From a bacterium (GTDB taxonomy: Bacteria > Electryoneota > RPQS01), in the NCBI GenBank assembly GCA_023382385.1, contig JAHDVH010000001.1, forward strand, positions 248,001-312,000: DNA of 64,000 bases, read 5' to 3'. This document shows, in pieces, positions 56,907 to 64,000 of the stretch. Every line of letters starts with the position of its first letter. Positions within the stretch are counted from its first letter, which is position 1. The position numbers and the translations under genes are program-made. Under the pieces are notes generated by a model that ran no database searches, was not told where the DNA came from, and worked only from the letters and a program-made list of their open reading frames with translations.

Positions 56907-58349
56907 CTACTCCGTGCTTTGAAGCAATTCCATTAGTATTCGGCGAGATGCGACTGGGTCCGCTTTACCATTCGTTTCCTTCATTATCTGTCCCATGAAG
57001 AAACCAAGCATCTTAGTCTTGCCTTCATGGAACCTCTGCTTCTCCTCTGGGTGGCTATTCAGGATGCCCAATACCACACTCTTTAGCGCAGCCTCATCCT
57101 GAACCTGCAGCAATCCTTCTGTCCTAATGATTTCATCAGCTGAACGAGAGTCTGTCAGCATCCTACGAAGTAGGTCACGGCCTACGGACCGATTGATATC
57201 CTGGCGCTCTACAGCAGCAATAACGCCAGCTAATCGCTTCGGTCCAACTGGAAACTCCTCGATTTCCATAGAGTTTTCGCGAAGCAATCGCTGAATATCG
57301 CCCTGAACCCATGCAGCGCAGGTAACTGGAGATTGACCTTCTTTCAGGAGGGCTTCGAAGTAGTCGCTGAGCGCGCGATCCGACGCCAAGAGAAACACGG
57401 CTTCTTCATTCAGTTCATACTCCTTGCGGTAACGAATTCGACGGGAGTCCGGGAGTTCGGGAAGGCTTGCTCGAATTGAGTTTACATAGTCGCTTTGCAG
57501 TTCTAACCAAGGAAGGTCCGGATCGGGGAAGTATCTATAGTCGTCTGAGCCTTCCTTCTCACGCATCGGTGACAGCTTCGCTTCTTGATCGTCCCATTGC
57601 ATCGTCTGACGAAATATCCTGCCACCACTCTCATATACTGCAATTTGTCTGCGCATCTCTGCATCAATAGCGCGCTCTACACCGCGAATTGAGTTGAGAT
57701 TCTTCATTTCGGTTCTCTCGCGCAGGTTAGTCTCGCCTAATCGCCGCACCGAAACATTGGCATCGCAGCGCAACGATCCCTGTTCCATGTTTCCATCGCA
57801 CACTCCGATGAATCTCAATAGCTCCCGCATCGCAGCCAAGTAAGCACCGGCTTCCTGAGGTGAACGAATGTCTGGCTCTGTCACTATTTCGATGAGAGGC
57901 ACGCCGCAACGATTCATATCGATTACGGTCGACCCGTCCGGCAGGTGCATGGATTTCCCTGCATCCTCCTCAATATGAGCACGTGTGATACGTATAGTCT
58001 TTCCCTGATCGTTCGCCTTTACTCGGATTGAACCACCAGTCGAAAACGGAAAGTTAAACTGCGAAATCTGATAACCCTTTGGGAGATCCGGATAAAAGTA
58101 GTTCTTTCTGTCAAACCGAGAACGAAGGTGCACCGTTGCTTGCACAGCGACAGCAAGGCGAATAGCCTGTGCAACCACCTCTCTGTTGAGAACAGGCAGA
58201 GCCCCTGGGGTGCCAAGGCATACTGGACAAACAAGTGTATTGGGTTCCACACCATAGAGATTGGGGCAGCGGCAGAAAGCCTTCGTTCTCGTAGAGAGCT
58301 GTGCATGAATCTCCAGTCCAGCTATCAACTCGTACTCAGAATTCATCAT
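56907..58349 (-). CDS. gatB: Aspartyl/glutamyl-tRNA amidotransferase subunit B
   Basis: GatB binds misacylated tRNA in the GatCAB complex that makes Asn-tRNA or Gln-tRNA. The 480-residue protein begins with GLEIHAQLSTRTKAFC, with cysteines CRCPNLYG and CPVCLGTPGALPVLN (~27-52), and RKNYFYPDLPKGYQISQ (~85). The YqeY-like tail is present (KMLGFFMGQIMKETNGKADP). It overlaps gatA by 4 bases. gatC is not next to it and must lie elsewhere if the complex is complete. Confidence 0.97.
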   Translation of the reverse strand: MMNSEYELIAGLEIHAQLSTRTKAFCRCPNLYGVEPNTLVCPVCLGTPGALPVLNREVVAQAIRLAVAVQATVHLRSRFDRKNYFYPDLPKGYQISQFNFPFSTGGSIRVKANDQGKTIRITRAHIEEDAGKSMHLPDGSTVIDMNRCGVPLIEIVTEPDIRSPQEAGAYLAAMRELLRFIGVCDGNMEQGSLRCDANVSVRRLGETNLRERTEMKNLNSIRGVERAIDAEMRRQIAVYESGGRIFRQTMQWDDQEAKLSPMREKEGSDDYRYFPDPDLPWLELQSDYVNSIRASLPELPDSRRIRYRKEYELNEEAVFLLASDRALSDYFEALLKEGQSPVTCAAWVQGDIQRLLRENSMEIEEFPVGPKRLAGVIAAVERQDINRSVGRDLLRRMLTDSRSADEIIRTEGLLQVQDEAALKSVVLGILNSHPEEKQRFHEGKTKMLGFFMGQIMKETNGKADPVASRRILMELLQSTE

Positions 58350-59767
58350 GACGAGCGTAACTTTTCCAAGACAGAACCCGCAGCCAGAAGTTCCCGCTCT
58401 GCAAAATGCTTACCTATTAGCTGAATTCCGATTGGCAATCCCGCGCGATCCGTGCTCCAGGGAACCGATAGTGCAGGCACGCCCGCAAGATTTGCAGGAA
58501 CAGTAAAGACATCAGAGAGGTACATTGCGACTGGATCATTCGACTTCTCGCCCAAGCGAAACGCGGTGGTAGGAGTCGTTGGTGTTAAAATAAAGTCAAC
58601 CACACCTAATGACGATACGATCTGATCGGAAATCACTCTTCGAACTTTCAGCGCTGTATTATAGTACGCATCATAATACCCTGTGGAGAGAACGTACGTT
58701 CCCATCATTATGCGCCGTCTTACTTCTGCACCAAAACCACGACCTCGCGACTTGTCGTAAACTGACAAAAGGTCACGAGCATCGGGATTCCTGAAACCAT
58801 ACCGGACTCCATCAAATCTTGCGAGATTCGAACTTGCCTCTGCAGTAGCTACGATGTAATAGACTGGAATCGAGTACTTAAGGGCAGGAAGCGCTAAGTC
58901 AACAAGCTCGTGGCCTGCTAACCTCAGCTTCGTAATTGCATCTTGGCAGGCTGATGCTACTTCAGGTGAAAGCGCATCATGCTCAAGGTAGTCACGGAGC
59001 AAGCCAATTCGAAGTGGTCGCACTGGATCAAGCAATGAGGCCGCGTCCGGCACAGGCGTATCAGAAGAGGTCGAATCGCGCGGATCGCTCCCCGACATCA
59101 CTTTCAACGATTGATAAACGTGCTCGCATGACCGGGCAAACGGCGCAATCTGGTCGAGCGACGAACCGAATGCGACCAGACCGTAGCGCGAAATTCGGCC
59201 GTACGTCGGCTTTAACCCAACAACGCCGCAGAAAGCAGCGGGTTGTCTGACACTGCCTCCAGTCTCACTGCCCAATGCCAGATGGCATGTATCAGTTGCC
59301 ACAGCGACAGCGCTGCCGCCCGAAGATCCCCCTGGAACCCTTGTGGGATCAACAGGGTGACGAGTTGGGCCGAAAGCAGAATTCTCCGTTGACGACCCCA
59401 TTGCAAACTCATCCAGATTCGTTTTGCCAATGATCACAGCACCAGCACGCTCGAGTCTCTCCACTGCCGTTGCGGTGAATAGAGCAGGGTGATAGTCAAG
59501 AATCTTCGATCCACACGTTAATGCACAATCCTTAACGGAAATGTTGTCTTTCACAGCAACAATAAAGCCGGCAAGGGGGAGCTGTTGGCCCGTCTCGAGT
59601 GCTGTGACCACCTTCTCTGCATGGAGTAGCGCACGCTCATCAAGCAAGGAAATAAACGCGCCCAAAGACTCACACTCGCGTGCGCGAGCCAGCGCAGACC
59701 TTACCGCATCAGGAATCTGTCGAGGATTTTGTCTTAACGTCTCCGGGCTGGGGATGCAAAGATGCAT
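58346..59767 (-). CDS. gatA: Aspartyl/glutamyl-tRNA amidotransferase subunit A
   Basis: The amidase subunit of GatCAB releases ammonia from glutamine. The 473-residue protein has the full Ser-cisSer-Lys triad: Lys in VAVKDNISVK (~72), Ser in ALGSETGGSVRQPAAF (~170), and the Gly/Ser-rich PGGSSGGSAVAVA (~145). The start used (ATG, HLCIPSPET) lies 59 bases inside tatA; the true start may be further in, but no ATG/GTG/TTG follows soon. Length is normal from here. Confidence 0.95.
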   Translation of the reverse strand: MHLCIPSPETLRQNPRQIPDAVRSALARARECESLGAFISLLDERALLHAEKVVTALETGQQLPLAGFIVAVKDNISVKDCALTCGSKILDYHPALFTATAVERLERAGAVIIGKTNLDEFAMGSSTENSAFGPTRHPVDPTRVPGGSSGGSAVAVATDTCHLALGSETGGSVRQPAAFCGVVGLKPTYGRISRYGLVAFGSSLDQIAPFARSCEHVYQSLKVMSGSDPRDSTSSDTPVPDAASLLDPVRPLRIGLLRDYLEHDALSPEVASACQDAITKLRLAGHELVDLALPALKYSIPVYYIVATAEASSNLARFDGVRYGFRNPDARDLLSVYDKSRGRGFGAEVRRRIMMGTYVLSTGYYDAYYNTALKVRRVISDQIVSSLGVVDFILTPTTPTTAFRLGEKSNDPVAMYLSDVFTVPANLAGVPALSVPWSTDRAGLPIGIQLIGKHFAERELLAAGSVLEKLRSS

Positions 59768-59969
59768 TCGGCGCGTTTGTGTCTTTCTGGGTTGGAGAAA
59801 CAGTTGAACTCAGGCTGGATGCTATATCCCGCTTGACTTCGAGATAGGAACGGCGAAGTTCGGAAATGCCTCGCCCTAATTGTCGCGCAGTGTCCGGCAG
59901 GCGCTTCCCGCCAAACAGCAGCATGACAACAAGGACAACAACAGCTATCTCGCCTACGCCAAGATTCAT
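59709..59969 (-). CDS. tatA: Twin-arginine translocase component TatA
   Basis: The 86-residue protein has one TM helix (~6-20) that ends FGGKRLPDTARQLGRGISELRRSY, the amphipathic helix hallmark of TatA/E. FGGKRLP is the family core. The rest is a polar tail. TatA forms the pore that exports folded proteins. tatC is not in the window. It overlaps gatA by 59 bases and follows purQ by 5. Confidence 0.92.
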   Translation of the reverse strand: MNLGVGEIAVVVLVVMLLFGGKRLPDTARQLGRGISELRRSYLEVKRDIASSLSSTVSPTQKDTNAPNASLHPQPGDVKTKSSTDS

Positions 59970-59974
59970 CTGAG

Positions 59975-60691
59975 CTAAGAAGAGAACTCTACACGGGCAC
60001 TTTGCAGCGCGGCTTCCGCAAATGCACTAAGAAGAGGCAGTCCATCCACAGACCCTACAATCTCCTCGGAAGCACGGTCCGGGTGCGGCATAAGCCCCAT
60101 GACATTTCCTGATCTATTTATAAGGCCGGCAATCGCGTTTGTACTGCCGTTCGGGTTCCCGTTCGGAGAATCCGAACGCGATGGTTCCGCGTACCTGAAC
60201 ACCACCTGGTTGTTGGCCTCGATACTGGATATAGTTGTAATATCAGCAGTGAAATTGCCTTCTGCATGCGCGATTGGCATCCGGACAATTTGACCTTGCC
60301 AAAGGTGCTTCGTAAAGATCGTGTCTGTATTTTCCACCCGGAGTCCTACCCAGCGCGAAATGAAGCGCAAATTTCGGTTTAGCATCAGAGCGCCGGGCAA
60401 CAGTCCGACTTCACAGAGGATTTGAAAACCGTTACAAATGCCGAGAACTGGTCCCCCGGAATCTGCAAATTCGTTGATGGCTGGCATGATCGGAGAAATC
60501 TTTGCAAGCGCTCCAGCTCGAAGGTAGTCACCATAAGAGAATCCTCCAGGAAGGAGCACCCCAGAACAACTTCCCAGACTGGTCTCCTTGTGAAACACCT
60601 CTTGCACTGTTGCGCCAACAATGTTTCTGAGAACATGGACGCAATCACGGTCACAATTCGAACCTGGAAACGTGACAACTGCAATGCTCAT
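59975..60691 (-). CDS. purQ: Phosphoribosylformylglycinamidine synthase subunit PurQ
   Basis: The 238-residue glutaminase supplies ammonia to PurL. The nucleophile Cys is in GPVLGICNGFQILCE (~80-94), and the class I triad His and Glu lie near MGLMPHPDRASEE (~210). The start VVTFPGSNCDRDC is standard. It overlaps purS by 4 bases. With PurS here and PurL at 7-9 kb, the three-part enzyme is complete in this window. Confidence 0.97.
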   Translation of the reverse strand: MSIAVVTFPGSNCDRDCVHVLRNIVGATVQEVFHKETSLGSCSGVLLPGGFSYGDYLRAGALAKISPIMPAINEFADSGGPVLGICNGFQILCEVGLLPGALMLNRNLRFISRWVGLRVENTDTIFTKHLWQGQIVRMPIAHAEGNFTADITTISSIEANNQVVFRYAEPSRSDSPNGNPNGSTNAIAGLINRSGNVMGLMPHPDRASEEIVGSVDGLPLLSAFAEAALQSARVEFSS

Positions 60692-60939
60692 GCAATCTCG
60701 ACTCGGTACGTCTCAATGATTGGGTTTGCCAGCAAACGGTCTGCAATTTCGGACACAATCACTCTTCCCTGCTCTTCACTGACCTGCTGCAACTCAATTT
60801 CGACCTTCTTGCCCACGCGCACTCCGGCGACTTGCGTATACCCACGTTGGACAAGTAACTGCTGGATGGCTTGACCCTGAGGATCAAGTACGCCACCTTT
60901 TAATTCCACTGTAACAATAGCTTTCAAGGATTCTTCCAA
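60688..60939 (-). CDS. purS: Phosphoribosylformylglycinamidine synthase subunit PurS
   Basis: PurS bridges PurQ and PurL. The 83-residue protein is of normal size, with VTVELKGGVLDPQGQAIQ (~9-26) and VRVGKKVEIEL (~41). Its start overlaps the end of pssA by 16 bases, and its stop overlaps purQ by 4. Short but complete. Confidence 0.93.
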   Translation of the reverse strand: MEESLKAIVTVELKGGVLDPQGQAIQQLLVQRGYTQVAGVRVGKKVEIELQQVSEEQGRVIVSEIADRLLANPIIETYRVEIA

Positions 60940-61664
60940 CGTGTGGTGAAGGGTTCAGGCTGATCCACATCTGCAAGCTCGTGAAGTCTTCTCGTTTGAA
61001 ATTGACCCGTTATAGCAGCAGACACAATGAGAAGCAATATAACTGGGAAAGCCAGCAATGGCGGATCAATCATTGCCGCGCCGATGCAAAGGGCAAGTAT
61101 AACAACACGTCTCGAATTCCTACCCTGCTCTCTTAATGTGAATCGTGGCAAAGCGCCAATCGGTACCTTGCTAACCATCAGAAGCGCTGTGAGCAAAAGC
61201 AAACCGGCCAATACTTCAACACTTCGTACTTCCCCCCAAATTCTGAAATTCAGTATAACAAATGTGGAAATGAGACAGGCATGCAAAGGAGAAGTCAGCC
61301 CTTCGTAAGCGCCTGAATGTTTTGACGCCTTAACATTGAATCGGGCAAGTCTGTAGGCCGCAGCAAGAACTGGCAGTGTGCAAACCACCATTCCTATCAC
61401 CGAGTCCTCGCGGAAAGCTACAATATAACAAAGAACAGAGGGCGCGACTCCCATGGAAACGACATCGGCCATGGAATCGAACTGAAGGCCAAGTGGCGAA
61501 GAGCCGCCGAAGAATCGTGCAGCTTTTCCGTCAAACGCGTCCATAATCACTGCCAAGACGATTAGCCAGGCCGCAAGCGATGCATGTCCGTCAATGGCTA
61601 GCAGAATAGCAGAAAACCCGAAAACCAGATTTAAGGCTGTGAGAATATTTGCTAGATACTTCAT
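60924..61664 (-). CDS. pssA: CDP-diacylglycerol-serine O-phosphatidyltransferase
   Basis: PssA makes phosphatidylserine from CDP-diacylglycerol and serine. The 246-residue membrane protein has the CDP-alcohol phosphatidyltransferase motif, read here as DAFDGKAARFFGGSS followed by GLQFDSMAD (~42-68); the motif Asp residues are intact. Several TM segments follow. The start NILTALNLVFGFSA is typical of the class II (Bacillus-type) enzyme. Psd follows two genes upstream on the strand, 14 bases away, giving a phosphatidylethanolamine route. Confidence 0.93.
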   Translation of the reverse strand: MKYLANILTALNLVFGFSAILLAIDGHASLAAWLIVLAVIMDAFDGKAARFFGGSSPLGLQFDSMADVVSMGVAPSVLCYIVAFREDSVIGMVVCTLPVLAAAYRLARFNVKASKHSGAYEGLTSPLHACLISTFVILNFRIWGEVRSVEVLAGLLLLTALLMVSKVPIGALPRFTLREQGRNSRRVVILALCIGAAMIDPPLLAFPVILLLIVSAAITGQFQTRRLHELADVDQPEPFTTRWKNP

Positions 61665-61678
61665 TTACGTCCTCACGT

Positions 61679-62317
61679 TTACATAAGGTCACGAAATCGA
61701 GCAATCACAGTCTCACCGGCCTTGGTCCGTTGACCGGTCTTGACCACGATATCAGCAGTCTCCGGCAACTCAACTTCCATGCGCGATCCAAAATAGATAA
61801 GTCCGAACCTCTCACCTGCCGCAAGTCTGTCTCCCAGTTTTGCCTTACATGAGATCTTCCGCGCAATCAGTCCTGACAACTGACTGAAACGAATGTCCCC
61901 TTGTTCAGACTGCAACTCGATATCAATGCGCGCATTTCCACGTGCGCCTTCACGCGAATTTGCGTGGCGATATGTTCCCGGACGTGCCACAATTGAACTC
62001 ACCACCCCGGTGAATGGCGAGCGATTGACATGGACATCAAATACAGAGAGAAAAACCGCCACGAACTTTCTGCCATCATCAAGTGTCTCAATCTCGACCA
62101 CAACGCCATCGGCAGGTGCAAGGACAGCACGCCTATCAGCGGGTGCCTGTCGCTCAGGATCCCGAAAAAACAATAATATTGCAATACCAAGTACAATTAG
62201 AAAGACACCCACAGCACATAACATCTGCAGATCCAATGTGATCGACACGAAACACAGTCCTGTGCCGGAAATCACTGGAGGCAAAACAAGTGGCCATGCT
62301 TCCTTCGCAAATCTCAT
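61679..62317 (-). CDS. psd: Phosphatidylserine decarboxylase (short type)
   Basis: The 212-residue protein converts phosphatidylserine to phosphatidylethanolamine. Two N-terminal TM segments (~8-28, ~32-50) precede the core with APADGVVVEIE (~67), LSVFDVHVNRSP (~93-104) and the self-cleavage Gly-Ser in LIYFGSRMEVEL (~174), where cleavage makes the pyruvoyl group. This short form is usual in FCB bacteria and archaea. It lies 14 bases before pssA and 13 after purC. Confidence 0.94.
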   Translation of the reverse strand: MRFAKEAWPLVLPPVISGTGLCFVSITLDLQMLCAVGVFLIVLGIAILLFFRDPERQAPADRRAVLAPADGVVVEIETLDDGRKFVAVFLSVFDVHVNRSPFTGVVSSIVARPGTYRHANSREGARGNARIDIELQSEQGDIRFSQLSGLIARKISCKAKLGDRLAAGERFGLIYFGSRMEVELPETADIVVKTGQRTKAGETVIARFRDLM

Positions 62318-62330
62318 ACAATTGTGACTT

Positions 62331-63047
62331 TTAGACTGCGCTGGTCAGGCGCTCGTAGAGTTCACGATAGGCTTTTTCAACGCCGGTTGGATCTTGCAAC
62401 GCCCGATCACGATCAAGCTTTCGGTTTGTTTTGTGATCCCATACTCTGAAGGTGTCCGCGGTAAGCTCATCGCCGATACAAATGTGATCACCCGCGTCAC
62501 CAAACTCAAGCTCAAACTCGACAAGCAATAACCCACGTCGCTCAAATAGCGATTTTAAAACTGCGTTTGTCTTGGTTGCAATACGCTGCATTGTACGCAA
62601 GTCATCCGATCGACCATAACCAAGTGCGACGGCATGACTCTCATTTACCATTGGATTATTCAGGCTGGGATCTTTCAGGAAGTACTCAACAACTGGATAG
62701 TCAAGTGGCCTTCCGTCGTCTAATCGAAACCGCCTTGCGAATTCCCCTGTCGCTACGTTGTACACAATTGCCTTGATGTCAAACATCTCCACGCGACGCA
62801 CTGCAACCTCTGTTGGCGACTGTCTTTCCACAAAGTGTGTGGGCACGTGATAATTCTCAAGGTACTGAAACAGAAAACTCGAAACGCCGCAGTTGATTTC
62901 ACCCTTTCCCACAAATGACGACTTACGTGACTCACGGGGATTACCAGCGTCGTCCGTAAACTCAAGGATTGCATAGCTCGGGCGATTTGTCGCAAAGAGC
63001 TTCTTTGAGCTTCCTTGCACAATTAGTTCAAGTTTATCGAGGTTCAT
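62331..63047 (-). CDS. purC: SAICAR synthase PurC
   Basis: PurC joins CAIR with aspartate in purine synthesis. The 238-residue protein has the bacterial length. Family motifs: FTDDAGNP near 29 (the usual place of FTDDxxA), GISS-like region, RRVEMFDIKAIVYNVATGEFARR (in part ~85-105), LLLVEFELEFG (~175), GDELTADTFRVWD (~190) and LDRDRALQDPTGVEKAY. It lies 11 bases after purB. Confidence 0.95.
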   Translation of the reverse strand: MNLDKLELIVQGSSKKLFATNRPSYAILEFTDDAGNPRESRKSSFVGKGEINCGVSSFLFQYLENYHVPTHFVERQSPTEVAVRRVEMFDIKAIVYNVATGEFARRFRLDDGRPLDYPVVEYFLKDPSLNNPMVNESHAVALGYGRSDDLRTMQRIATKTNAVLKSLFERRGLLLVEFELEFGDAGDHICIGDELTADTFRVWDHKTNRKLDRDRALQDPTGVEKAYRELYERLTSAV

Positions 63048-63058
63048 TGTAAGTTCAG

Positions 63059-64000
63059 TTAATCCACGATCCCTAGCCGACGCAATAACAGATCAGCTGT
63101 TTCATAATCAGGCTTAAGTTCGACAAGAGAATCAATCGTCTTTACATCCAGTGTCTGCATCACCTCAGCATCAGCCTTTAACAAGTCTGCCATCGGCCTG
63201 CGGCTGCGGATTGCCTCTCGTGCGGACCTCTGGACTACGGTGTAAGCGGCTTCACGAAGCCAACCTCGTTCAATTAGGGCATGTAATACCCTCTCCGATG
63301 CCAAGGCTCCATGTGTCAAATCCAAATTTCTCACCGCCTGATCGGTGTCAACCTCTAAACCTTCAAGAACGCGCAAAAGGAGGTGCAACATGTAATCAAT
63401 AGCAATACAAGCGTCTGGAAAGACAACACGTTCAGTCGATGAATGGGAGATATCTCTCTCATGCCATAGTGCGATATTCTCCATACCTACAACGGCATAG
63501 CCACGCAACATCCGCGACAGGCCGGTGAGTCGTTCACAGAGAATCGGGTTGCGCTTGTGTGGCATCGCCGAAGACCCCTTTTGCTTCCGCCCAAAGGGTT
63601 CAAATGCTTCGCTTACTTCCGTGCGCTGGAGGTGACGAATCTCGACAGCAATTTTCTCGATTGTTCCGCCGATGACTGCCAGCATATTCAAGAACTCGGC
63701 GTGCAAGTCCCTGCTTACGACTTGAGTCGAAATCGGAGCGACTCCAATTCCAAGTTCTGCCATAACCAATTCCTCAAGCTCAGGGTCAGTGTGGCCGAAA
63801 TTGCCGACGGCACCTGAAAGCTTTCCCACGAGGATCCGCGGTAAGCACTCTCTGAATCGTATTTCATGTCGGGAGAACTCATCCTCCCACAACGCGAACT
63901 TTAGTCCGAAAACAGTCGGTTCTGCATGAATTCCATGAGTTCGTCCGACACATGGCGTACGTCGATACTCCAATGCTCGACGACGCAGGACGATTCTAAC
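63059..64000 (-). CDS. purB: Adenylosuccinate lyase PurB (C-terminal part; start is outside the window)
   Basis: The reading frame is open to the end of the window, so at least 313 residues of the C-terminal part are present. It has GRTHGIHAEPTVFGLKFA (~20), the flexible catalytic loop GSSAMPHKRNPILCERL (~145-161) and HSSTERVVFPDA (about 190). The enzyme cleaves SAICAR and adenylosuccinate. The Ser-rich loop is intact. The N-terminal ~115 residues lie beyond the window. It opens the purine-lipid run with purC. Confidence 0.96.
   Translation of the reverse strand, partial: VRIVLRRRALEYRRTPCVGRTHGIHAEPTVFGLKFALWEDEFSRHEIRFRECLPRILVGKLSGAVGNFGHTDPELEELVMAELGIGVAPISTQVVSRDLHAEFLNMLAVIGGTIEKIAVEIRHLQRTEVSEAFEPFGRKQKGSSAMPHKRNPILCERLTGLSRMLRGYAVVGMENIALWHERDISHSSTERVVFPDACIAIDYMLHLLLRVLEGLEVDTDQAVRNLDLTHGALASERVLHALIERGWLREAAYTVVQRSAREAIRSRRPMADLLKADAEVMQTLDVKTIDSLVELKPDYETADLLLRRLGIVD

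Overview
The window is bacterial, and every gene but five lies on the minus strand in long, tightly packed gene runs. No mobile element, CRISPR array or rRNA was seen. Several traits point to a diderm of the Fibrobacterota-Chlorobi-Bacteroidota (FCB) superphylum, probably one of its uncultured lineages: Bacteroidota-like serine palmitoyltransferase, PorU/PorV-type genes of type IX secretion (T9SS), a GWxTD-domain protein, a T9SS-like C-terminal domain, and numerous outer-membrane beta-barrels. The phylum is inference; no marker here fixes it.

Layout. (1) 1-6931: a tRNA-Arg-headed minus-strand unit. It carries a small membrane protein, serine palmitoyltransferase, a probable bacterial ceramide synthase (with a likely ATT start missed by ordinary gene calling), a ComM/YifB ATPase, an adenylate-forming enzyme, a DUF151 nuclease-family protein and the start of yceD. 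(2) 6971-22924: a housekeeping run ligA-efp-ompA-like-accB-accC-gcvH-gcvPA-gcvPB-dinG-like-mce-uvrC-purL. (3) 23102-28274: the only plus-strand genes. Three membrane glycosyltransferases, a flippase-like membrane protein and a polysaccharide deacetylase form a five-gene glycan operon that ends at a clear terminator. (4) 28345-33249: a poly-gamma-glutamate operon, pgsB-pgsC-pgsW, coupled to a duplicated-domain exported protein and an outer-membrane beta-barrel. It has its own near-consensus promoter. (5) 33246-46170: rodZ-like, maf, a membrane protein, a deoxynucleoside kinase, a PPC-domain protein, an SDR, two DUF5683-like secreted proteins, a protease-propeller-barrel fusion, a catalytically dead M6-type protease homologue and PorV. 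(6) 46203-50377: PorU, preceded by a promoter, a nested RNA structure and an intrinsic terminator. (7) 50481-64000: HD-GYP, ABC ATPase, GWxTD protein, smc, gatB, gatA, tatA, purQ, purS, pssA, psd, purC and purB (partial).

How the genes fit together. Cell-envelope construction dominates: sphingolipid synthesis (SPT plus ceramide synthase), phosphatidylethanolamine synthesis (pssA-psd), a glycan or glycolipid cluster, poly-gamma-glutamate, and surface protein export (PorU/PorV with a substrate-like neighbour). PurL is the short form that needs PurS and PurQ, and both are encoded at the other end of the window.

Six promoter candidates share one layout: TTGNNN, exactly 17 bases, then a TATATT-like box. 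The strongest leads for new biology are the poly-gamma-glutamate operon with its outer-membrane add-ons, the structured RNA ahead of porU, the ATT-initiated ceramide synthase candidate overlapping SPT, and the dead M6 protease in the type IX locus.
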